Shown in pieces: positions 27,172 through 33,822 of a stretch of DNA of 52,194 bases; position 1 is the first letter of the stretch; the number at the start of each line of letters is the position of its first letter. This DNA is from UBA6902 sp964393845 (GTDB lineage Bacteria > Nitrospirota > Thermodesulfovibrionia > UBA6902). The notes beneath the pieces are model-generated. The model ran no database searches. It worked only from the letters and a program-made list of their open reading frames with translations, and was not told the DNA's origin. The translations under genes were made by a program, and so were the position numbers. The stretch spans positions 1 through 52,194 of the forward strand of contig CAYMUX010000006.1 in the NCBI GenBank assembly GCA_964393845.1, read 5' to 3'.

Positions 27172-28278
27172 ATGACAATTATATGGGCTGTAATTCTTTT
27201 TGGTTTGCTGATTTTCTTTCATGAGCTGGGGCATTTTATCGTGGCGAAACTGGTAGGTGTGAAGGTCTTGAAATTCTCCCTTGGTTTTGGGCCGAAGATA
27301 ATAGGGAAGAAGATTGGAGAGACGGAATATCTGATTTCAGCGATACCTCTCGGGGGGTATGTCAAGCCCCTTGGCGAGGAAATAGGCGAGGAGATTAAAG
27401 AGGAAGAGAAGCAGAGGGCGTTTAATAACCAGCCTGTCTGGAAGAGGGCGGCGATTGTAATTGCGGGGCCTGTATTTAATTTAGTGCTTGCCTTCCTGAT
27501 ATTTACGGTTTTTTTAGGTTTGAAACTTCCTGTTGCCATACCTGATCTGGATAGCATTACAACTACTATTGAAAATGTGAAAGAGGAATCACCGGCCATG
27601 AAAGCCGGGATGAGAAGTAATGATGCTATTGTTTCTATTAATGGATCAGCTGTCCATGAATGGAATGAGATGGCCGAAGTATTTTCAAAAAATCCCGGCA
27701 TCGAGTTGAAACTGAAAGTAAGAAGAGATAATACTTTAATAGATGTCACCATCACTCCGGAGCCAGCGAAGGTCAAGGATGAGAAAGGCAAAGAGATCAT
27801 CATCGGCAGGATAGGGATCTCAAAGAAAATGGATGCAAAGGTGATACAGAGCGCCAGTATATTCGATGCGCCTTTTAAAGGTATAGAGGCAGTCTACGGC
27901 TGGTGTGTTCTTACGCTGGAAGTTGTGGTCAGGCTGTTCAGCGGGGCATTATCTGCAAAGCAGATCGGAGGGCCGATATTAATTGTAGACGCTGCTGCCA
28001 AGGCGGCATCGGTAGGGGCATTTACATATTTTAATTTCATTGCTATTATCAGCATTAATCTGGCAATTCTTAATTTACTGCCGGTGCCGGTACTTGACGG
28101 CGGGCATATAATGTTTCTTTCAATTGAGGCATTGAAGGGCAAACCGTTGAGTGATAAAATTATGGGGGTAGCAAACAAGGTAGGCATGACTCTGCTATTA
28201 CTCTTAATAACTTTTGTCTTTTATAACGACATTATGAGGATTGTAGTCCCATGGGCGCAGAAGACCCTGCAGCCGTAA
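27172..28278 (+). CDS. rseP: RIP metalloprotease RseP
   Basis: A 368-residue intramembrane site-2 protease. The Zn motif HELGHFIVAK lies in the first helix, followed by a conserved RIP stretch (SLGFGPKI, SAIPLGGYVKPLGE), one PDZ domain (about 120-200, ESPAMKAGMRSNDAIVSING) and the second catalytic motif NLLPVPVLDGGHIMF. It cleaves membrane-bound anti-sigma factors and signal-peptide remnants in the envelope stress response. It begins 8 nt after dxr. It has one PDZ rather than the two of E. coli RseP, as in many non-gammaproteobacterial members. Confidence 0.95.
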   Translation: MTIIWAVILFGLLIFFHELGHFIVAKLVGVKVLKFSLGFGPKIIGKKIGETEYLISAIPLGGYVKPLGEEIGEEIKEEEKQRAFNNQPVWKRAAIVIAGPVFNLVLAFLIFTVFLGLKLPVAIPDLDSITTTIENVKEESPAMKAGMRSNDAIVSINGSAVHEWNEMAEVFSKNPGIELKLKVRRDNTLIDVTITPEPAKVKDEKGKEIIIGRIGISKKMDAKVIQSASIFDAPFKGIEAVYGWCVLTLEVVVRLFSGALSAKQIGGPILIVDAAAKAASVGAFTYFNFIAIISINLAILNLLPVPVLDGGHIMFLSIEALKGKPLSDKIMGVANKVGMTLLLLLITFVFYNDIMRIVVPWAQKTLQP

Positions 28279-28330
28279 ATTTTGTAGTGTCTCTGTCTAC
28301 GCCCGGTAGAGTGGCGTAAGGTGTAAAATT

Positions 28331-28804
28331 TTGACAAGGCCTCCTGCAATAAAACAGCGGATATCTTCAGGCGGTGTGATATTTCGCTCAGGTACGAGTA
28401 GTAGTGAAAATCCGGAAGACAACATTGAAGTTGCAATTGTTGCAGTGAGGGGCAATAAGATGTGGTGTCTGCCAAAGGGCATTATTGATAAAGGAGAAGA
28501 CCCCCCGACTGCTGCGTTAAGAGAGGTGAGGGAAGAGACAGGACTCAGGGGCAGGATTGTTGATAAAATAGGCCAGATTTCGTACTGGGTTTTTTTAAAA
28601 GATGATATGGTGAGGATACATAAGACCGTACACTTTTATCTTTTGCAATATGTTGACGGAAGCACGGATGATCACGACCATGAAGTTGAAGAGGCAAAAT
28701 GGTTTTCAATAGACGAAGCCGTAAAAAAATTGTCTTATAAGAGTGAAAGAGAAATAATGCGTAAGGCAAAAGTGATGATGGAAAAGATGCCTCAAGTGGA
28801 ATAA
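28331..28804 (+). CDS. Nudix hydrolase
   Basis: A 157-residue protein with a perfect Nudix box (GX5EX7REVREETGL) in GIIDKGEDPPTAALREVREE (about residues 51-70). The start is TTG 28331; no in-frame ATG lies upstream of the domain. The charged N-terminus and the HEVEEAKWFSIDEAVKKLSY tail resemble the Ap4A/diadenosine polyphosphate or general NTP group, but the substrate cannot be read from sequence. It follows rseP at about 50 nt and ends at a strong terminator, so it closes the long core block. Confidence 0.88.
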   Translation: MTRPPAIKQRISSGGVIFRSGTSSSENPEDNIEVAIVAVRGNKMWCLPKGIIDKGEDPPTAALREVREETGLRGRIVDKIGQISYWVFLKDDMVRIHKTVHFYLLQYVDGSTDDHDHEVEEAKWFSIDEAVKKLSYKSEREIMRKAKVMMEKMPQVE

Positions 28805-28820
28805 TTCTGTAAAGCAAGAA

Positions 28821-28850
28821 GCCCCCTGCCCGGCAGGGGGCCTTATTTGT
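28821..28850. terminator. Bidirectional Rho-independent terminator between nudix and csp genes
   Basis: A very stable hairpin GCCCCCTGCC / GGCAGGGGGC at 28821-28841, followed on the plus strand by a U-rich stretch (CTTATTTGT). It lies between convergent genes: the Nudix hydrolase (plus) and the cold-shock gene (minus). On the minus strand the hairpin is followed by CTTCTTGCTTT, so it may act in both directions. Confidence 0.8.
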
Positions 28851-28854
28851 CTAA

Positions 28855-29055
28855 TTAAATCTTCACTACGTTTATTGCCTTGGGACCTTTTGGGCCTTCT
28901 TCAATATCGAAGTTTACAGAATCAAACTCGGCAAGAGACTTGTACCCGTCGCCCGTAATGGATGAATAATGGACGAATATATCACTTCCGTCCTCACTTG
29001 ATATAAACCCATATCCCTTGGATTCATTGAACCATTTTACTGTTCCGCTTGGCAT
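28855..29055 (-). CDS. Cold-shock-domain protein
   Basis: A 66-residue single CSD protein. It begins MPSGTVKWFNESKGYGFIS with RNP1 (KGYGFI) and RNP2 (DIFVHY) present, and ends EEGPKGPKAINVVKI. It binds single-stranded nucleic acid and melts RNA structure. A good AGGAGGG Shine-Dalgarno lies upstream. A minus-strand terminator-like hairpin sits about 50 nt upstream of the ATG (29104-29148), inside the probable leader. csp paralogues are usually many, so no specific symbol is given. Confidence 0.95.
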   Translation of the reverse strand: MPSGTVKWFNESKGYGFISSEDGSDIFVHYSSITGDGYKSLAEFDSVNFDIEEGPKGPKAINVVKI

Positions 29056-29103
29056 GTTGTTTTGCCCTCCTAACTTATAAACTAGTGTCAGAATAAATTC
29101 AGT

Positions 29104-29148
29104 AGAAATAAAAAAAAGGCCGCAAAGCTAAAAGTCTTTGTGGCCTTT
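29104..29148 (-). terminator. Minus-strand terminator/attenuator upstream of csp gene
   Basis: Arms 29115-29127 and 29136-29148 pair over 13 bp with one G-U, with an 8-nt loop. Read on the minus strand the hairpin is followed directly by TTTTTTTATTT. No minus-strand gene lies between it and the start of aconitase (29345, plus strand), so it must end either a small RNA from that gap or an attenuated csp leader. On the plus strand no T-tract follows. Confidence 0.7.
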
Positions 29149-29344
29149 ACAGTTGCAAAAACTTCTGAACTTCGTCAAAAGGATAACATTTTTGAAATTA
29201 TTAAGCAATATCAGCTCCTGATCTCTTAACGTATTTTAAGGAGTTATGAAAGTGACCGTGTTGAAAAAAACAGCTGCTTGCATTAAACTTTATTCTTTGC
29301 AAGGCTTATCAAATTTATTGACTTTATTTTGAAGGAGATTTTAA

Positions 29345-31273
29345 ATGAGCGTAGCGCGGAAACTAATATCATCACATCTTGTGTCAGGGGAAATGAAGGC
29401 AGGCGCTGAGATTGCGATATCTATAGACCAGACATTGACCCAGGATGCAACAGGCACTATGGCATATCTTGAGTTTGAAGCAATGGGTATACAGAAGGTC
29501 AAGACAAAAATCTCGGTGAGCTATGTTGACCACAATACTCTTCAGACGGGATTTGAGAATGCAGACGACCACAGGTTTCTACAGACAATTGCCGCCAAAT
29601 ACGGCATCTATTTTTCAAAGCCTGGAAACGGCATATGTCATCAGGTGCATCTTGAAAGGTTCGCAAAACCCGGTCAGACCCTTCTCGGCTCTGACAGCCA
29701 CACTCCGAATGCAGGTGCAGTCGGGATGCTTGCAATCGGCGCAGGCGGACTTAACGTTGCCCTCGCAATGGCGGGAGAACCGTTTTATCTGGTAATGCCG
29801 GAGGTCGTTTGTATCACACTGAAAGGGAAATTACAAACAGGCGTTACGGCAAAGGACATAATACTTGAAGTCCTCAGGAGGCTGACTGTAAAAGGCGGCG
29901 TCGGCAGGATAATAGAATACGGCGGTGACGGCATAAAATATCTCACTGTGCCGGAGAGGGCGACGATAACAAATATGGGAGCGGAACTTGGCGCGACCTC
30001 TTCAGTATTTCCGTCCGATGAACAGACAAGGGCGTTTTTCAAGGCGCAGAAAAGGGAGAAGGACTGGACAGAGCTTAAACCGGACAAAGTTGCGGCATAT
30101 GATGAGGAAATGATTATTGATTTAAACAAGCTCATGCCGCTTATCGCTGCCCCTTCAAGTCCTGACAATGTAAAACGTGTCAGGGAAGTAAAAGGCGCTC
30201 CCGTCAGACAGGTGTGCATCGGAAGCTGCGTGAATTCATCCTATGCAGACCTTATGCTTGCAGCGCGGATACTCAAGAACCAAAAGGTGCATCCTGATGT
30301 GAATCTTGCAATCAGCCCGGGTTCACGCCAGGCCTTTCAGATGATTTCAGAAAACGGGGCACTGGAAATCCTCGTCTCAGCAGGCGCGAGGATACTCGAA
30401 TGCGCATGCGGCCCGTGCATCGGAATGGGGCAGGCACCTGCTACGGGAGTTGTTTCCCTTAGGACGTTCAACAGGAATTTCCCCGGCAGGAGCGGCACTG
30501 CAAACGACAAGGTTTATCTTTGCAGTCCTTTGACTGCTGCGGTATCGGCTATTACAGGAAAGATTACCGACCCCGGAGATTGGCTAAAAGGGTTAAAGGT
30601 CCAAAGGCTTGGAGTTAAACTTCCGAAGGAATATATCATTGACGATTCGATGATAATCCCTCCTGTGAAAAAGCCGGAGAAGGTGACTGTCGAAAGAGGG
30701 CCGAACATAAAATCTTTGCCGGTCAGAGGCGCGCTTGAGGAATCATTGAGGGCAAAGGTGATCCTGAAAACCGGTGACAACATAACAACCGATGACATAA
30801 TGCCCGCAGGAGCAAAAATACTTCCGCTGAGATCGAACATACCCGCCATTTCCGAATATGTCTTCTCAAAGGTGGATGCATCGTTTTCTGCAAGGGCAAA
30901 GGCATCCGGCGGAGGAATAGTGCTCGGCGGCATCAACTACGGGCAGGGCTCAAGCAGGGAGCACGCTGCATTGGCCCCAATGTATCTGGGGATAAAGGCG
31001 GTGCTCGCAAAATCCTTCGCGCGTATTCATAAAGACAACCTGATCAACTTCGGCATCCTGCCTCTTACCATTCCTGCGGATGTCTATGATTCCATTGATC
31101 AGGGTGCTGAGATCGAGCTGCCCAGACTCGCAAAAGAAGTCAGAGAATCTTCGGAAATTACTTTTATAGATATCAAGAAAGGCAGGACCTGCACATCAGA
31201 ACATAACCTGACTGAAAGGCAGAGAAAAATAGTTCTCGCGGGCGGCTTGCTCAATTATGTCAGGGCAAAGTAA
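29345..31273 (+). CDS. acn: Aconitate hydratase (short, single-chain form)
   Basis: A 642-residue aconitase. The catalytic domain carries the [4Fe-4S] Cys ligands in CIGSCVNSSY and ECACGPCIGMGQAP, plus LLGSDSHTPNAGAVGMLAIGAGG. The swivel domain is fused at the C-terminus (GDNITTDDIMPAG, GQGSSREHAALAP). It converts citrate to isocitrate in the (oxidative or reductive) TCA cycle. The length, shorter than AcnA (about 890) or AcnB, matches the roughly 640-residue class seen in several deep-branching and sulfur-cycling bacteria. A GAAGGAG Shine-Dalgarno precedes the ATG. Monocistronic. Confidence 0.93.
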   Translation: MSVARKLISSHLVSGEMKAGAEIAISIDQTLTQDATGTMAYLEFEAMGIQKVKTKISVSYVDHNTLQTGFENADDHRFLQTIAAKYGIYFSKPGNGICHQVHLERFAKPGQTLLGSDSHTPNAGAVGMLAIGAGGLNVALAMAGEPFYLVMPEVVCITLKGKLQTGVTAKDIILEVLRRLTVKGGVGRIIEYGGDGIKYLTVPERATITNMGAELGATSSVFPSDEQTRAFFKAQKREKDWTELKPDKVAAYDEEMIIDLNKLMPLIAAPSSPDNVKRVREVKGAPVRQVCIGSCVNSSYADLMLAARILKNQKVHPDVNLAISPGSRQAFQMISENGALEILVSAGARILECACGPCIGMGQAPATGVVSLRTFNRNFPGRSGTANDKVYLCSPLTAAVSAITGKITDPGDWLKGLKVQRLGVKLPKEYIIDDSMIIPPVKKPEKVTVERGPNIKSLPVRGALEESLRAKVILKTGDNITTDDIMPAGAKILPLRSNIPAISEYVFSKVDASFSARAKASGGGIVLGGINYGQGSSREHAALAPMYLGIKAVLAKSFARIHKDNLINFGILPLTIPADVYDSIDQGAEIELPRLAKEVRESSEITFIDIKKGRTCTSEHNLTERQRKIVLAGGLLNYVRAK

Positions 31274-31320
31274 ACCTTATAGATTTTTTCCTGACGTGGA
31301 AAAGGATGAGTACTTTGATT

Positions 31321-31536
31321 TCAGATAATATTCAGCTTCCGGCGTCTGAAGCCGATGGGAATATAGTCGTCTTTCTCTTTTTCTTCCATCTTTTTCATGG
31401 CAAGATACAAAAGGAGCTTTCTCTTCTCCGGATCTCTCCTAAACATTTTTCTGTATCTTTTAATGCCGAGTTTCTCGCGTAATACAAGAAAATCAAGGGG
31501 GGATATATCTTCGAATTTATTCCTTGTTATTTTCAT
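31321..31536 (-). CDS. Small basic protein coupled to nucleotidyltransferase
   Basis: A 71-residue, strongly basic protein (MKITRNKFEDISPLDFLVLREKLG ... RRDPEKRKLLLYLAMKKMEEKEKDD). Its ATG overlaps the stop of the upstream nucleotidyltransferase gene by 4 nt (ATGA), so it is translated with it. No named family is recognised. The size, charge and coupling fit the second member of a toxin-antitoxin-like or nucleotidyltransferase/HEPN-like pair, but no HEPN motif (RX4-6H) is visible. Function unknown. Confidence 0.6.
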   Translation of the reverse strand: MKITRNKFEDISPLDFLVLREKLGIKRYRKMFRRDPEKRKLLLYLAMKKMEEKEKDDYIPIGFRRRKLNII

Positions 31537-32117
31537 TTATCAAAATCTTTCCTGATGTTTGAAAGCTCCGTAAGGACATTATTATCAGGTTTGGCCGCCT
31601 GCCTTTTGAGGTATGTCCAATCCAGGTTTTCCGCATATTTATGAATGAGCAGTTCTGCCATCTCGCAATCTACTTCATACTTCCAGTGTTTGCAGGCGTT
31701 CAGACGGTCTATAATCAAGTCTTCAATACCGATTATCCTGCAGCTGAGCCCATCATCAAATTCAACAATTTCAAGAGGGGAATCCTCCCCTGTCAACGCC
31801 GAGGCCGGGACCTCAACCGCCAGTTTAAGAGACTCGCTGATCCAGTATCTTCCTTCTTTTTTAAAATCTATAGTCAGCAAAGTATCATTAAGCGCCTCAC
31901 GGTCGGCATAGGCCAGATCTATATCCGCTGTAAAATAGACTTCTCTTGAGTAATATGAAAGGGCACACCCGCCTATAATGACCGGAACATCCTTCCCCTT
32001 GTCTTCGAGCAATTTGCTGACCAGTGCCACAGTCAACAGTTGCTTTTTTAAAGGTGATTCCGTATTTTTAATTTTATCCAGGAAATTTTCTATGTTCACA
32101 ATGTTAAATAATAACAA
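31533..32117 (-). CDS. DUF6036/AbiEii-like nucleotidyltransferase
   Basis: A 194-residue protein with the polymerase-beta-type nucleotidyltransferase core: VPVIIGGCALSYYSREVYFTADIDLAYAD, where the GG and the D-x-D pair would bind NTP and metal, then VEIVEFDDGLSCRIIGIEDLIIDRL and a helical C-terminus. It resembles DUF6036/AbiEii-related proteins, some of which are toxins of type IV systems that modify tRNA or other targets. It is paired with the small basic gene that follows. It lies beside a PIN toxin/antitoxin pair on the same strand, so this is a small defence-type cluster. Target unknown. Confidence 0.65.
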   Translation of the reverse strand: MLLFNIVNIENFLDKIKNTESPLKKQLLTVALVSKLLEDKGKDVPVIIGGCALSYYSREVYFTADIDLAYADREALNDTLLTIDFKKEGRYWISESLKLAVEVPASALTGEDSPLEIVEFDDGLSCRIIGIEDLIIDRLNACKHWKYEVDCEMAELLIHKYAENLDWTYLKRQAAKPDNNVLTELSNIRKDFDK

Positions 32118-32280
32118 CTATAGCGTGTTACTACAAGTATTATGTTGGGTTTTGCTGGGTTCTCGCAGGGTCATTTCATAGCAGTATATCAGTGAGTAAT
32201 TAAATGTATGAGCAAATAAATTACATGAGCGTAACTGAATGCTTCTTGACTGAGGCGCTGATTTACCTGACGGGAAGGGA

Positions 32281-32739
32281 CTATCTGGAAAGTTTGAGAT
32301 ATTCTTCAGGAGATAATGCGTTAACTAACTTATTAGCAATCCGGATGAATTCTTTATCCCTTGATAGAAGTGTTATCGGTTTCAGGCCGGTTACTATGGA
32401 GAGATGTATTGCATCAAAGGGATCGAGATGATATTCGGCCTGAAGGGTATTTGCTTTAAGAAGATTTATTTCATCCGGGATAATGACCTCAAAAAGGGAG
32501 GTAAGCTTTGAAATATCATCTTCAACCTGTTGGTTTGTGTAAGATTTTTTCCTGCGCAGGAGGTATCTTATTTCCATGAGAGTAGTAAGCGAGATCATTC
32601 CAATGAAATCTTTGCTTTCGACAAGTTTTATTATTTTGAATGGAGCTTTCCAAAGTTCCTTGCCGGATGCCGTTTCCGTTTCCTTTACAAGCCAGTTGAC
32701 TACAACATCGGTATCGAAAAAGAGTTTTTGCGATTCCAA
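32281..32739 (-). CDS. PIN-domain toxin (VapC-like)
   Basis: A 152-residue PIN ribonuclease. Acidic active-site residues appear in LFFDTDVVVNWL (first Asp), SLTTLMEIRYLL (Glu), DPFDAIHLSIVTG (Asp) and LLSRDKEFIRIA (last Asp). PIN toxins cut specific RNAs, often tRNA or rRNA. The gene begins 3 nt after a small gene that should be its antitoxin. A stretch without genes (32118-32280) separates it from the nucleotidyltransferase pair. No decay is visible, so it may be active. Confidence 0.82.
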   Translation of the reverse strand: MESQKLFFDTDVVVNWLVKETETASGKELWKAPFKIIKLVESKDFIGMISLTTLMEIRYLLRRKKSYTNQQVEDDISKLTSLFEVIIPDEINLLKANTLQAEYHLDPFDAIHLSIVTGLKPITLLSRDKEFIRIANKLVNALSPEEYLKLSR

Positions 32740-32742
32740 AAC

Positions 32743-32925
32743 CTACTCCTTGATTTTTCCGTATAATGAGCTTCTTACGTCCCTAATAAATTCCGTAGAA
32801 GTTTTCCCTTTCGGGATTATACTTTCATATTTTCCAAGGAGGGCCTCAGATGTTTTTCTTCTCGGTTTAGCAGCACTGCTTAAAGGTTTGATGGAATTAA
32901 TAGCATCTTTTAATGTTGTTGACAT
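32743..32925 (-). CDS. Putative antitoxin of the PIN toxin
   Basis: A 60-residue protein directly upstream of the PIN gene with a 3-nt gap. It is Ser/Lys/Arg-rich (MSTTLKDAINSIKPLSSAAKPRRKTSEALLG ... GKTSTEFIRDVRSSLYGKIKE). The C-terminal part (TSTEFIRDVRSSLY) looks like the toxin-binding segment of VapB-like antitoxins that wrap around PIN proteins. No ribbon-helix-helix or AbrB domain is clear in its N-terminus. Assignment is mainly by gene pairing. Confidence 0.6.
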   Translation of the reverse strand: MSTTLKDAINSIKPLSSAAKPRRKTSEALLGKYESIIPKGKTSTEFIRDVRSSLYGKIKE

Positions 32926-33217
32926 GTTTAATACCTCCGATGAGGTTAGATTAACAAATTTAGTCCTGTTTGGGAAAGAGGAAATAGTCCTGGATATATT
33001 GGGATGATTGAATAAGGATCATTTTCCCCTGAATCATTTTTCTGCATTTTCGTAAATGCATTTTTCCCTTGACAGCTGCAATGCAGCTTGTGTTATTGTT
33101 AAGCCATCCCATTTTCGAGCTGATTTGAGGCAGGGTTCTCGTTTATTTCATCATAGTTGTTTTCTTGAACAATGCAAAATTAGGGTAGGGGTTTTAACCT
33201 CATGGCAGGTATTTTGC

Positions 33218-33250
<33 letters not shown>

Positions 33251-33701
33251 TTTAACTCTTATAAAGAAATATATTAATTTTGAAATGGGCATGTCATGCG
33301 GCACGTCCTTTTTATGCTTTTTTATCACTCATTGCCAAGTCGAAGGACCGGGAAATTTCAAAAGGGATTCAGAAATGGGCTTTAAATACTTCTCAGCTGT
33401 TTTCATATTTAGAGTCCAGTTTAAATGGGATAAGAAAGTTCTCGTCAATTGCAGTGAAGATATGGATTTTAGGTTAATTAGGGGGTTAAATAAATGCATA
33501 GGATAAAAACTGATATTTCAAGACCCTACTAACTCAGGCAGGCACTGATAACTGAAAACTCGAAACTTTATTTTGAACTGGGGAGAAGTTGAGATGAAAA
33601 GAAATGAGATGGGGCTGCAGAGAGGGGTTGGCGAAAAAGAGAATACGGGGGCTGGCCCTATTTTTCCCATGTTAGTGAAAGAATGGTTATCTTGTGATAT
33701 T

Positions 33702-33712
33702 AAGGAAGAGGG
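33702..33712 (+). promoter_or_regulatory. Stranded Shine-Dalgarno of the RHS gene
   Basis: AAGGAAGAGGG ends 8 nt before the point where the MITE begins. If the element (101 bp including one TA) is removed, this site lies 8 nt before the RHS gene's ATG, ideal spacing. With the element present it is about 109 nt away. Confidence 0.7.
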
Positions 33713-33719
33713 CTTTAAC

Positions 33720-33822
33720 TATAGTAACGGCATTAAATTAAAATACATCTTAAGCATTTAATTAGCTGTAATATAAAGGAAATATCATATTTTAACTTAA
33801 GTTATTTATTGCCGTTACTATA
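33720..33822 (+). mobile_element. 103-bp MITE, copy 1 (TIRs, TA target)
   Basis: AT-rich non-coding element beginning TATAGTAACGGCATTAAAT and ending with the inverted match (about 19 bp with one mismatch, TATAGTAACGGCAATAAAT on the opposite strand). It is bounded by TA on both sides, so the core is 99 bp with a TA target duplication, the pattern of IS630/Tc1-mariner-type elements. Identical in every base to the copies at 42214 and 48277. The last A of this copy is the first base of the RHS ATG. No transposase lies in the window. Confidence 0.92.

Noticed and set aside
33285..33506. Open frames in the gene-poor spacer
   Set aside because: Overlapping frames in two phases, no start signal and no family resemblance.
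33594..33761. Small gene upstream of the RHS gene
   Set aside because: It has a Shine-Dalgarno-like site, but the product resembles nothing, it ends within the MITE, and without the MITE it would end after nine different residues. Kept only as a remark.
33720..33822. MITE as a conserved regulatory RNA or riboswitch
   Set aside because: Insertion within a coding frame with exact TA duplication and opposite orientations at unrelated genes fit transposition better.
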